64,000 bases of DNA from Kineothrix alysoides. Its GTDB lineage: Bacteria > Bacillota > Clostridia > Lachnospirales > Lachnospiraceae. Position numbers and translations under genes: made by a program. A model generated the notes under the pieces. It was not told the origin of the DNA, made no database searches, and saw only the letters and a program-made list of their open reading frames with translations. The stretch spans positions 372,001 to 436,000 of the forward strand of contig NZ_JPNB01000002.1 in assembly GCF_000732725.1 (NCBI RefSeq). Direction: 5' to 3'. Shown piece after piece: positions 28,444 to 37,565 of the stretch (its first letter is position 1; the number at the start of each line of letters is the position of its first letter).

Positions 28444-30237
28444 TTATTTCACAGCGTCTTCAGCTGCTTTTCTCAAGGACGCTTCGTTCTGCTGGAACTC
28501 AACGCACTGATCATAGCCATAGTCTTTTGCCTGAGTAATCATGTTATCGATGATGCTGTTAAATTCATCATCGGAGCTTGCATAAATCGCTTTCCATGAT
28601 TCCATCTTAATACATTCTTTTACCTGATTCCAAAGAACCATAAGCTCATCGGATTTAGGAGATGTGGAATAAGTTGTTCCTAAGGACAGTTTGAAGTTGG
28701 TCGTTCCCATATATTCATCCGGAGTCTTAGCGCCGGTATGATCTCTCCAATCCGCTTCAATGTCAGACTGAGGCTCTGCTACAAAGCTTTCCCATTTTCT
28801 ATAGTTATAAGTTTCACCATTGGAATCCGGGTTTGCCGCATCGATACCCCATGTGCTGTTGTTCATCTTGAAACCGCCGTCATCGAAGGAACCGGAATAT
28901 CCGTCGGTCATTTCTGTCTTAATATCCATCTTAGCCGCACGTCCGAGGTCGGTAAACTGTATCTTACCGTTCTCATCGTAGTACCAGCATACGTCCTTGG
29001 GACCATATTCTGCTGTCATACGGCCTTCCGGAGTTGCCAGCCAGTTGATGATTGCCATACAAAGTTCCGGATATTCCGTTTTCGCGCCGATGGACCAGAT
29101 TCTATTCGAACCGTATACGTTCTGTCCATAGCAGATAGGCGTTGCTTCTGAGGGCGGGCAAGGGAACATTGCTTTTCCGTCTGCCGCATGGCCTTCCGAA
29201 TTGTAGAAGGAAGAACCCAAGAAGTTAAAGATATTGAGAAATGCAGTACCGTTCTGATAGTCAGCCTGCATACCGTCATATTTCTGTGTCTGAGAGTCGG
29301 GATCTAACAGACCCTGGCGATACAGAATATTGTAGAACTTCAAAGCATCCATGTATGGGCCGTCTTTTTCCAGAACGGGAATGTATTTCTGTCCTTCCGG
29401 ATCATAAAAACCGAAGCCGAATTCATCGTAACCGTAGTACGCAGTAACGAGGGACTTAACATACATTACCATATCGCCGTCCCAGTCATCGAACAAAGCT
29501 ACGCCATATGTGGTCTTTCCATTATCGTCTTTAGGGCAGATTTCCTTCATCTGAGCGAGAACATTAACCATGTCGTCCAGATTCTTGATTTCAGGATAGC
29601 CTAATTCCTTGTAAAGATCCCAACGCAAGTCCCATGTATACATGAAATCCTGACGAGCCGCAGGGTCTACTGCGACGTCATGGCCGATACCATAGGTAGT
29701 TCCGCCGGAAAGGTTGGTGTTTTTGTCAAGGGCATAAGGCATATTTTCTTTGATATACGGGCCGTAGTCAGACAAAATATCATCCTCATTCCAGTCGAAG
29801 AGCATCCCCTTATTCACTGCCTGAAGATATTCATCTCCATCCTGTCCCCAGATAACGAGGTCCCCCAGATTGCCGGATTCCATACGGGTCTCATATACGC
29901 CGTCGGGATCGGGAATGAGGTTCAGCTTGACATTGAATTTTTCAAGCATAACCTGACCGAACCATCCGATCTGCTCGCCGGAATAGTTTGCAAGCTGGTC
30001 AAATACATCTAACGTTACCGTTTCCTCGGGAATAATATCCTCCAGCATGGCATCATAATCTGCCGCCTCTGTATCCGCTGCTCCCCCCGCCGCGTCATCT
30101 GTTCCGGTTGTTTCCTCATTCGCTACTTCATCCGCAGGCTCAGCCGTCGCCGCTGTGGTGCCGGTGCCGCCGCAGGCTGCCAGAGAAGCAGTCATTACGG
30201 CTGCCATAAGCAATGCTGTAATTCTTTTTGCTTTCAT
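28444..30237 (-). CDS. sugar ABC transporter lipoprotein binding protein (permease-linked)
   Basis: Extracellular lipoprotein, 597 residues. Signal peptide ITALLMAAVMTASLAAC with lipobox Cys22, then a Thr/Ala/Glu-rich linker and a large type 1 binding domain. AGGAGG site upstream. Directly downstream of two permease genes, as in LplABC/YtcQ-type oligosaccharide importers. Substrate inferred from neighbouring glycosidases, not from motifs. Confidence 0.93.
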   Translation of the reverse strand: MKAKRITALLMAAVMTASLAACGGTGTTAATAEPADEVANEETTGTDDAAGGAADTEAADYDAMLEDIIPEETVTLDVFDQLANYSGEQIGWFGQVMLEKFNVKLNLIPDPDGVYETRMESGNLGDLVIWGQDGDEYLQAVNKGMLFDWNEDDILSDYGPYIKENMPYALDKNTNLSGGTTYGIGHDVAVDPAARQDFMYTWDLRWDLYKELGYPEIKNLDDMVNVLAQMKEICPKDDNGKTTYGVALFDDWDGDMVMYVKSLVTAYYGYDEFGFGFYDPEGQKYIPVLEKDGPYMDALKFYNILYRQGLLDPDSQTQKYDGMQADYQNGTAFLNIFNFLGSSFYNSEGHAADGKAMFPCPPSEATPICYGQNVYGSNRIWSIGAKTEYPELCMAIINWLATPEGRMTAEYGPKDVCWYYDENGKIQFTDLGRAAKMDIKTEMTDGYSGSFDDGGFKMNNSTWGIDAANPDSNGETYNYRKWESFVAEPQSDIEADWRDHTGAKTPDEYMGTTNFKLSLGTTYSTSPKSDELMVLWNQVKECIKMESWKAIYASSDDEFNSIIDNMITQAKDYGYDQCVEFQQNEASLRKAAEDAVK

Positions 30238-30316
30238 CCTTTTTCTTCCTCCTTTTATTTGTGTATTGAAACCGTAATTTTTACGGTTGATACCTTTTTA
30301 CCTTCTCTATATTTCC

Positions 30317-31282
30317 TTAACCCTTTACCGCGCCGAGCATGATACCTTTTTCAAAGTAACGCTGCATGAACGGGTAGATGCACAGGATAGGAATAACAGT
30401 TACCATGGAAATGGTATACTTTATGACCTTGCCGCTCATTGCTGACTTGAGCGCCGCATCGCTGATCTGACCGCCGGATTCCATTAATGCCTTTAGATTG
30501 GAGGCAGTATTCAGATAAATGTAAAGCCGGTGCTGTAAGGTATACAAGGTCGGTGCCGACTGCATCAAGATCAGCGAATCCGTAAAGGAATTCCAATGAC
30601 CCACCGCTCCGAAGATGGCGATAGTAGCCAGAATGGGTTTGCTTAAGGGCCATATGATTTTCCGGAATATGGTCATGTAGCTGGCGCCGTCTATTGCTGC
30701 ACTTTCTTCCAGCTCCGCCGGAATAGACTCTATGTAGGTCTTAACCAATATGATGTTGTAGGGCACTACGATTCCCGGGATGATGTATGCCAGAAACGTA
30801 TTGGTCAGCCCTAGCATCTGCATATTTAAGAACCACGGAATCAAACCGGCATTGAAATACATAGTAATAATGAGAAAACGATACCAGAATCTCCGCCCCC
30901 ACATCTCCTGCTTCGTTACCAGATAGCCGACAAAACCGGAAGCTGCAACCATAAGTGTCGTACCAATCAGGGTTCTTCCTATCGATACGATAAACGCATT
31001 GGACAAATCACTCACGTTAATCAACGCCATATAGTTGCTAAGATGCAAGCCTCTGGGAATGAAGTTGATTACGCCTTTGATTACGAGGTCATTATCGCTT
31101 ATCGTATTGATAAATATGTAGTAAAACGGAAACGTACATGCTAGGGCGAATAATCCGAATACAAAGTAGTTGAGTACATTGAAAATAATATCTCCCGGTT
31201 TCAGATGAAAGCTGCGTTTATGCATCTTCTCGTATCTTTTCTCCGCCTTTATGTCTGCTCTTTCCTGTGCTGTTTTTGCCAT
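30317..31282 (-). CDS. carbohydrate ABC permease, LplC/YesQ type
   Basis: Inner-membrane permease, 321 residues, six TM segments. EAA loop ELEESAAIDGASYMTIFRKI contacts the ATPase. Ends MQRYFEKGIMLGAVKG, typical of the LplC family. AGGAGGTG site; 11 bases downstream of its partner permease. Confidence 0.95.
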   Translation of the reverse strand: MAKTAQERADIKAEKRYEKMHKRSFHLKPGDIIFNVLNYFVFGLFALACTFPFYYIFINTISDNDLVIKGVINFIPRGLHLSNYMALINVSDLSNAFIVSIGRTLIGTTLMVAASGFVGYLVTKQEMWGRRFWYRFLIITMYFNAGLIPWFLNMQMLGLTNTFLAYIIPGIVVPYNIILVKTYIESIPAELEESAAIDGASYMTIFRKIIWPLSKPILATIAIFGAVGHWNSFTDSLILMQSAPTLYTLQHRLYIYLNTASNLKALMESGGQISDAALKSAMSGKVIKYTISMVTVIPILCIYPFMQRYFEKGIMLGAVKG

Positions 31283-31293
31283 GTCCTCACCTC

Positions 31294-32745
31294 CTATACG
31301 ATACTTTCGCCGCGAATCAGCTTAGAAATTCCGTTGGCTGCAAACAACAGAGTAACGCTGACAATGGATTTCACCATACCGATTACTGTAGTCAGCGGAA
31401 TGGAACCCTTTCCGATACCGAGCATATAAACGTATAAATCCAATACCATGATGTCGTTTACATTTGTCGCATTTTTAAATACCAGATACTGGTCCATGCC
31501 GTTGCTCAAAATATTCGCCACGGCCATAAGAAGCAGTACGCAGAAAGTAGGAATCAGTCCCGGCACCGTGATGTGCCACATTCTCTGGAACCGTCCCGCT
31601 CCGTCCACCGTAGCCGCTTCGTAAAGCTGCTGGTCGATACCGGAGATTGCCGCTATGTATATGATGGCGCTCCAGCCCACGCCCTTCCAAAGACCCCAGC
31701 CGAGCATCTTCAACCATGTATGTTCTCCGCTCATCAGCAGGTTCACCCCCTGATCCCAGATTCCCATATTGACGAACAAGCTGCTGACAAAGCCATCCGT
31801 AGAGAAAATACAAAAGGCAATCGCATATACCAAAACCCAGCTTATGAAGTTAGGTATGGTAGTAAATACCTGAACGAATCTTCTGTATTTGATATTCTTG
31901 ATTTCCGATAAAAAAATGGCGAAGGCCATAGGCAGCCAGCTTGTAGCTATGCCAAGACCGCTCATCGCTAAAGTGTTCTTAAGCACTCTGACGATGTCTC
32001 TTACCGTAGCCGGATTATTCAAAAGCTCCCTGAACCATTTAAAGCCGACAAAGTTCTTCATGCTCAGGGTATCGCCTACCTTGTAATCGAAAAAAGCATA
32101 TCTCCATCCCAGTAAAGGGAGATAGGCGAATACCGCAATCAAAGCAATAAACGGCATGAACATGAGAAAAAGCTGGTACTTTGCCTCTATTATATATTTA
32201 TCTCCCTTTGCCGCCTTTGGTAAAAGAATCAGCTCTATCAGGGCGGCTATCAGCACTATGGCCGCTACAGCAAGTATGATCCAGAAACTGTCTTGGAACT
32301 GAGGCTCCACCTTTTTCACATTGGTAGTCATCGAAATCTGTTCGTAGGAAATAAAGATTCCTGCCAGTCCTGCCAGCTCCAACGCCCCACCGATCGCTGC
32401 GATCAGTGCGCTCAGCCTCTTGAACTTCAGATTGCCGAGAGTCATACATCCACCCGCTCCCATCGCTGTAGCGCCGATACATATCGACATCGCCGAAATA
32501 TAAAGAAGCTGCAGAGTAGATTCCTGGACCCACCCCTTTTTTATTGCCCTCCCGAAGTCCTCCGTCAGAGCAAAATAAGAGATGCCCGATGTAAACAGCG
32601 AAAGGTTTCTGTTAATCAAACCACTTACCTTGGCCGGATTAAGGCCCGGTACGAACAAAAATATTACCGCCAGTAAAACGGCAATCCTTATCACATAAAA
32701 GAGTTTATCTCCCATCAGTTCTCTTGATGTTTTACTTCCTCTCAT
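31294..32745 (-). CDS. carbohydrate ABC permease, LplB type, with N-terminal membrane extension
   Basis: Partner permease. The C-terminal ~300 residues (from MFMPFIALIAVFAYLPLLGW) are a normal LplB/YtcP permease with EAA loop QLYEAATVDGAGRFQRMW. The first ~190 residues are extra: about four TM segments (LFYVIRIAVLLAVIFLF, LYISAMSICIGATAMG, LSALIAAIGGALELAGLAGIF, FWIILAVAAIVLIAALIELIL) that LplB proteins of ~300 residues lack. No frameshift or second ribosome site is evident, so I read it as a genuine long form. First gene of the importer operon. Confidence 0.9.
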   Translation of the reverse strand: MRGSKTSRELMGDKLFYVIRIAVLLAVIFLFVPGLNPAKVSGLINRNLSLFTSGISYFALTEDFGRAIKKGWVQESTLQLLYISAMSICIGATAMGAGGCMTLGNLKFKRLSALIAAIGGALELAGLAGIFISYEQISMTTNVKKVEPQFQDSFWIILAVAAIVLIAALIELILLPKAAKGDKYIIEAKYQLFLMFMPFIALIAVFAYLPLLGWRYAFFDYKVGDTLSMKNFVGFKWFRELLNNPATVRDIVRVLKNTLAMSGLGIATSWLPMAFAIFLSEIKNIKYRRFVQVFTTIPNFISWVLVYAIAFCIFSTDGFVSSLFVNMGIWDQGVNLLMSGEHTWLKMLGWGLWKGVGWSAIIYIAAISGIDQQLYEAATVDGAGRFQRMWHITVPGLIPTFCVLLLMAVANILSNGMDQYLVFKNATNVNDIMVLDLYVYMLGIGKGSIPLTTVIGMVKSIVSVTLLFAANGISKLIRGESIV

Positions 32746-32778
32746 TTAATTTCATTCCTTTCTGGATTGTTTATGATA

Positions 32779-32904
32779 GAACAAAAGCGTGCTCCTCACA
32801 CCCTCGCGACCAAATGCTTTGGCAGCACAGCTTTTGTTCTGCGCGTGCAACTGCGCATTGTTTGCCCGAAGGGTTTTTATGTAATAGGAGCACTTTCCTA
32901 TTAC
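32779..32904 (+). repeat. dispersed intergenic repeat, copy 2
   Basis: Shared blocks CCCTCGCGACCA, AATGCTTTGGCAGCACAG, CTTTTGTTCTGCGCG and TTTATGTAATAGGAGCAC...CCTATTAC. The end can fold as GTAATAGGA/TCCTATTAC. Confidence 0.75.
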
Positions 32905-32910
32905 ATAAAA

Positions 32911-32946
32911 AATACATCAAAGAACAGTTCTGTTCGATGATGTATT
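32911..32946 (-). terminator. palindrome between kinase and importer operon
   Basis: AATACATCA...TGATGTATT with inner GAACAG/CTGTTC, nearly perfect over 36 bases. Lies between the kinase stop and the permease start; probable terminator for the kinase gene. Confidence 0.5.
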
Positions 32947-32996
32947 CATTATAAAAAACTAGGAAAAATAAAAATACCGTAAATACTGGATTAAAA

Positions 32997-34793
32997 TTAC
33001 CTTAAATTTTTCATCTTTTCCAAAGGCAGTATAATCCGCACGGTTGTCCCCTTATTCAGCTCGGAATTGATGCGTATTCCTCTGTTTTTTCCATAGCAGA
33101 GCTTGATTCTCTGATTGATATTATATAAGCCGATGCTCTTGTTTCTGCTCACATCTTTAATCTCCACGTTCTTACGAAGGGCGGCCAGCTCCGACTCCGA
33201 CATTCCTCTTCCATTATCCTCCACATCGATAAAAAGAAGCTCCTCATTCTTATAAACAGCGACCGTGATTTCCCCGCCTGATTCCTTCTCCTCCAGTCCG
33301 TGCAAAAGGGCATTTTCCACGATCGGCTGCAGAAGAAGCGGTAATATATACAACCCCTTTGTCTGCACGTCATCCGCAATACGGAAAATACTTTCAAATT
33401 TATCACCAAAGCGCATTTTCTGTATGGTCAGGTAGGTCATCACATGCTCGATTTCCTTAGTCAGCGTAGTGAAGGAGGTGCCGGTATTTTCCAATACGTA
33501 GCGCATGGATTTTCCAAGCAGCTTTATGGATGTAGCTGCCTCGAGGTCTCCTGCTGTAAAAGCCTTCATTCGGATGGTCTCCAGCGTATTATAGAGAAAG
33601 TGCGGATTAATCTGACTGGCCAGCATCTTGAATTCCATCTCCTGCTGCTCATTTACCAATTCCTTCTCCTTAATGCTGGCCTCGTACATCTCTGCATCCT
33701 TGCGTTTAATCTTCTGCACCATGACCTCTAAGTCGGAAAATGCCTCCGACAGCTCATCCTGCCCGTTTACCGAATCGGTAATCTCGTAGTCCTCATTGCT
33801 GGCTTGATGCATCGCATGTCTTAGCGTAAGCACACGGGAAGTGAAATAGGTAGTGAAAAAATGTATAATAATGCCTGTAATCAAAATGGCAAGCACAATG
33901 ATAGCAATGCAGATATAGATGATACTTCTGATATTGGTATAAGCCTGCCCGCTCATAGTGCTTATATATATTTTGGAATCCGACTGATACAGCGGCAGCG
34001 TGGATACGTCCACGAAGCATACCTCATCCTTCAGCTTAATATTTCCTACATACCGGTAATAATTATTCTCATAATCGATGTAGACTTCCTGCGCCTTTCC
34101 GTATGCTTCCCTTTCCGAGCTGAAAAAGACCGGCCCGTCATTAATAGAAACCATAGTGGCATATTCCTTGCTTCCGATTCTCGTCTTAAGATAATTGTCG
34201 GACAGCTTGATAACCAATACGGCGTTATATTTGGAATTGATTATCGGAATCTTTCTGACCAGACAGAGATTCCAATACTCATTCCCGTACTTATCGGTGT
34301 CCGTCATCGGCATCCAAAATACGCTGGACTGGTTAACCGCCAGCTGATACCATTCCTGTGCCCTTACCTCCTCGTCCGCATAGCGGAACTGCTTATAGTC
34401 GTTCAAGGTAGGATTATCCCCGTATATTTCTATTTCATCTATTTCAGCATAGTTGGTATTGTAATTGTCCAGAGAAGTCAGTGCATCCACCTCATGAACG
34501 AAACTTCGTTTGAAAAAATAGTTCTCCTTCAAAATATCCCTGATGTCCTCCCTAAAGGCCAGCTCCTCAGAAATGTTATAAACCTGAGTAGTTATTTCGA
34601 ACAGTATGTTTTTTACTCTAAGGTTATCGGACTCCAGCAGATCACGGTGATAGTTGGTGAGCAATCGGTACGTATTGATCAGAAGAAACGAACCGATTAA
34701 CGTTATAGGCAAAATAACTGCAACAAAATATATGGTATAGAGCTGCTTCTTTATATTCGCTTTTTTCAGCGCTCCGAACATCTGTATCTTCAT
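32997..34793 (-). CDS. YesM-type sensor histidine kinase
   Basis: Membrane sensor, 598 residues: TM1 (LYTIYFVAVILPITLIGSFLL), large extracellular Cache-like domain, TM2 (IIYICIAIIVLAILITGIIIHFF), HAMP, coiled coil, then His_kinase with the phospho-His in SQINPHFLYNTLETIRM and HATPase with LLQPIVENALLHGLE, DNGRGMSE and SIGLYNINQRI. Cognate to the YesN-type regulator on the opposite strand. AGGAGA site; own promoter upstream. Confidence 0.95.
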   Translation of the reverse strand: MKIQMFGALKKANIKKQLYTIYFVAVILPITLIGSFLLINTYRLLTNYHRDLLESDNLRVKNILFEITTQVYNISEELAFREDIRDILKENYFFKRSFVHEVDALTSLDNYNTNYAEIDEIEIYGDNPTLNDYKQFRYADEEVRAQEWYQLAVNQSSVFWMPMTDTDKYGNEYWNLCLVRKIPIINSKYNAVLVIKLSDNYLKTRIGSKEYATMVSINDGPVFFSSEREAYGKAQEVYIDYENNYYRYVGNIKLKDEVCFVDVSTLPLYQSDSKIYISTMSGQAYTNIRSIIYICIAIIVLAILITGIIIHFFTTYFTSRVLTLRHAMHQASNEDYEITDSVNGQDELSEAFSDLEVMVQKIKRKDAEMYEASIKEKELVNEQQEMEFKMLASQINPHFLYNTLETIRMKAFTAGDLEAATSIKLLGKSMRYVLENTGTSFTTLTKEIEHVMTYLTIQKMRFGDKFESIFRIADDVQTKGLYILPLLLQPIVENALLHGLEEKESGGEITVAVYKNEELLFIDVEDNGRGMSESELAALRKNVEIKDVSRNKSIGLYNINQRIKLCYGKNRGIRINSELNKGTTVRIILPLEKMKNLR

Positions 34794-34980
34794 CCTAAAT
34801 CTCCTATCTTTCCCTTGTTCCCTCCGGCGTTCTGTTACTGTTCACTCCGTTCTCAGTAACACATGATTTCTTCATTTAAATTCGCTTTGCGAAGCAGAAA
34901 TCATCTCTTGCATCACGTTCTTACGCCGCTTAACAGCAAGTGTTAAGCTACTGTGTTAACAGTAACGGCGTTCTACCCTT

Positions 34981-35009
34981 AGTATATAAATACCCGATTC
35001 ATTTGTAAA
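34981..35009 (-). promoter_or_regulatory. promoter of histidine kinase gene
   Basis: Minus-strand TTTACA, 17-base spacer, TATACT. The ~180-base leader holds hairpins CTTAACA/TGTTAAG (34930-34948) and TGATTTCT...AGAAATCA (34864-34904) and an inverted GTTACTGTT/AACAGTAAC pair, so it is structured. Confidence 0.6.
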
Positions 35010-35108
35010 CAGCCAAAAATAGCGGTAATAAAGATGAAATTAAAACGGTATTTTTCTGCATCAGTTTTGCTTATAATGAGAAATAACTGTACTTAAAATA
35101 ACATTATA

Positions 35109-35184
35109 AACGAGTTAAAACACTCGTCGGAGTTGAGAACACTCGTCAGAGTAGAGAACATTCGACAGAGTAAAGAACACTCAT
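35109..35184 (+). repeat. 19-bp hairpin-forming tandem repeat, 4 units
   Basis: Four contiguous 19-bp units with consensus CRGAGTAAAGAACACTCRT, same period and motif as the array inside the atp operon. It lies 33 bases before the GH31 start, in its leader. Confidence 0.85.
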
Positions 35185-35216
35185 TAACTCGTTAGGAAAG
35201 GGATCGGTACATAGGT

Positions 35217-37565
35217 ATGAAATTCAGCAATGGATGCTGGCTGCAAAAGGAAGGCTGCGCCTGCTTTGCACCGCGGGAAATTTATTTTACTAAATTAGAA
35301 AATCATAAGGTAACGCTTCTGGCCCCCACCAATCATATCAGGCATAGAGGCGACACACTGGGGGGTATCAATCTGACCCTCGAAATCACTTCTCCCGCTC
35401 CGGACATTATCAGGGTCCGCACCTATCACCATAAGGGAACGATAACGGATGCCCCGGCATTCGAGTTGTCGCTTACAGATGAACTTTCTCTCTCTATCGT
35501 TGACAGCGAAGAAGAAATCCGCATTGCCAGCGGCACTCTCACCCTTGTCATCACGAAAAAGAACTGGTCTATGACTTGGCTTAGGAATGGCAAATTCATT
35601 ACCTCCAGCAACGGCAGAGACCTCGCTCTTATGAAAACCAACTGGCTGGGCGACGCTTACGACAGGGGAGACAATGAGGAAACCTATATCCGTCAGATGC
35701 TTTCCCTCTCGGTAGGCGAGCTGGTGTACGGCATGGGAGAGCGCTTCACTCCATTTGTGAAAAATGGCCAGAGCGTAGACATATGGAATGCCGACGGCGG
35801 CACGAGCACGGAGCAGTCTTACAAAAATATTCCTTTCTTTCTGACCAACAGAGGCTACGGTGTCTTCGTGAATCATCCGGAGAAAGTGTCCTTCGAGGTC
35901 GGCACGGAAATGGTAACAAAGACAGAGTTCTCTGTGGAGGGCGGAGTTCTCGATTACTTCTTTATCAACGGTCCTTCCATGAAAGAAGTGCTTACCCGTT
36001 ATACGGATTTAACCGGCAAGCCCTCCCTTCCGGCACCCTGGACCTTCGGTCTGTGGCTGTCCACCTCATTTACTACCAATTATGATGAGAAAACGGTTAT
36101 GAGCTTCGTGGACGGAATGCTGGACAGAGGAATTCCTCTGCGCACCTTCCATTTCGACTGCTTTTGGATGAAGGAATTCCACTGGTCGGATTTTATCTGG
36201 GACAACAGGGTATTCCCTGATCCTGAAGGCATGCTTAAGCGAATCAAGGACAAAGGGCTGAAAATCTGCGTATGGATCAACTCCTACATCGCGCAGGAAT
36301 CCCGCCTTTTTGATGAAGGCACAAAAAAAGGGTATATTATTAAGCGTACCAATGGTCAGGTATGGCAATGGGATATGTGGCAGCCCGGAATGGCTCTGGT
36401 AGACTTCACCAACCCGGCAGCTTACAAGTGGTTCCAGGACAGACTGGAAGAACTGTTAGATATGGGAGTAGATTGCTTCAAGACGGACTTCGGCGAAAGA
36501 ATCCCTTCCGAGGACGTGGTATATTACGACCGCTCCGACCCGAAAAAAATGCACAATTATTATACGTATCTCTACAATAAATGCGTTTACGAACTGCTGG
36601 AAAGAAAACAAGGCAAGGGAAATGCGGTATTGTTTGCCCGCTCGGCAACAGCCGGAGGCCAGAAGTTCCCGGTACACTGGGGCGGCGACTGCTGGTCCGA
36701 TTACGAGTCTATGGAGGAAAGCTTAAGAGGCGGTCTGTCTCTGTTAATGTCCGGCTTCGGATACTGGGCTCACGACATCGGAGGCTTCGAAAGCACCTCT
36801 ACCGCCGACGTATATAAACGCTGGGTTGCCTTCGGATTACTATCTTCGCACAGCCGTCTCCACGGAAGTTCCTCCTACCGGGTGCCTTGGGCATATGACG
36901 AGGAAGCGGTGGATGTGGTAAGATTCTTCACAAAGCTGAAAGCACGGCTTATGCCCTATATTTACAAAACCTCTGTGGATACCTCTGTCAGCGGAATCCC
37001 TACTATGAGAAGTATGGTTCTGGAATATACCTGGGATAAGACTTGCCACTATGTGGATAAACAGTACATGCTGGGAGATAATTTGTTAGTCGCTCCTATT
37101 TTCAATGACGAAAGCCTCGCGGAATATTATCTGCCGGAAGGCACTTGGACCAATTTCTTTACGGGAAAAGTAAAGACGGGACCTGCCTGGGTTACGGAAA
37201 CCCATGGATATATGAGCATTCCTCTTATGATAAAGGAAAATTCTGTTGTAACACTTGGTTATACTGACGAAAGACCGGACTATGATTACGGCAAGGACCC
37301 GGAGTTCCGTATTTATGCGCTGAAAGAAGGAAATGAGGCTTCCAGTGTCGTGTATGATATGGCGGGTAAAGAAGCTTTCAAAATAAAAGCTATTAAGGTT
37401 GGGAATGCGATTAAGGTATCTATTGCCGCTGCCGAACCTTGTACGTTACGCCTTATCAATGTAAAAGGAATTTCTGCTTCGGAAGGAGATTTATCGCAGG
37501 ATGGCGCAGATACTGTTATCGCGCTGACCGGAAGCGGGAACAAGGAGGTTACGGTGACTGTGTAA
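35217..37565 (+). CDS. yicI: alpha-xylosidase, GH31 (YicI-like)
   Basis: Releases alpha-1,6-linked xylose from the non-reducing end of xyloglucan oligosaccharides (isoprimeverose-type bonds). 782 residues, no signal peptide. Nucleophile D424 in DCFKTDFGERIP and acid/base D491 in HWGGDCWSDYESM; the KTDFGE form and spacing match E. coli YicI (D416/D482), and set it apart from alpha-glucosidases. N-terminal beta-sandwich and proximal/distal C-terminal domains are present. Divergent from the kinase gene; leader carries the 19-bp repeats. Followed by a strong terminator. Confidence 0.95.
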   Translation: MKFSNGCWLQKEGCACFAPREIYFTKLENHKVTLLAPTNHIRHRGDTLGGINLTLEITSPAPDIIRVRTYHHKGTITDAPAFELSLTDELSLSIVDSEEEIRIASGTLTLVITKKNWSMTWLRNGKFITSSNGRDLALMKTNWLGDAYDRGDNEETYIRQMLSLSVGELVYGMGERFTPFVKNGQSVDIWNADGGTSTEQSYKNIPFFLTNRGYGVFVNHPEKVSFEVGTEMVTKTEFSVEGGVLDYFFINGPSMKEVLTRYTDLTGKPSLPAPWTFGLWLSTSFTTNYDEKTVMSFVDGMLDRGIPLRTFHFDCFWMKEFHWSDFIWDNRVFPDPEGMLKRIKDKGLKICVWINSYIAQESRLFDEGTKKGYIIKRTNGQVWQWDMWQPGMALVDFTNPAAYKWFQDRLEELLDMGVDCFKTDFGERIPSEDVVYYDRSDPKKMHNYYTYLYNKCVYELLERKQGKGNAVLFARSATAGGQKFPVHWGGDCWSDYESMEESLRGGLSLLMSGFGYWAHDIGGFESTSTADVYKRWVAFGLLSSHSRLHGSSSYRVPWAYDEEAVDVVRFFTKLKARLMPYIYKTSVDTSVSGIPTMRSMVLEYTWDKTCHYVDKQYMLGDNLLVAPIFNDESLAEYYLPEGTWTNFFTGKVKTGPAWVTETHGYMSIPLMIKENSVVTLGYTDERPDYDYGKDPEFRIYALKEGNEASSVVYDMAGKEAFKIKAIKVGNAIKVSIAAAEPCTLRLINVKGISASEGDLSQDGADTVIALTGSGNKEVTVTV

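Noticed and set aside
33861-34700. 279-codon plus-strand frame across the kinase gene
   Set aside because: Antisense to the sensor region of a clear histidine kinase; no start signal and no recognisable domain.
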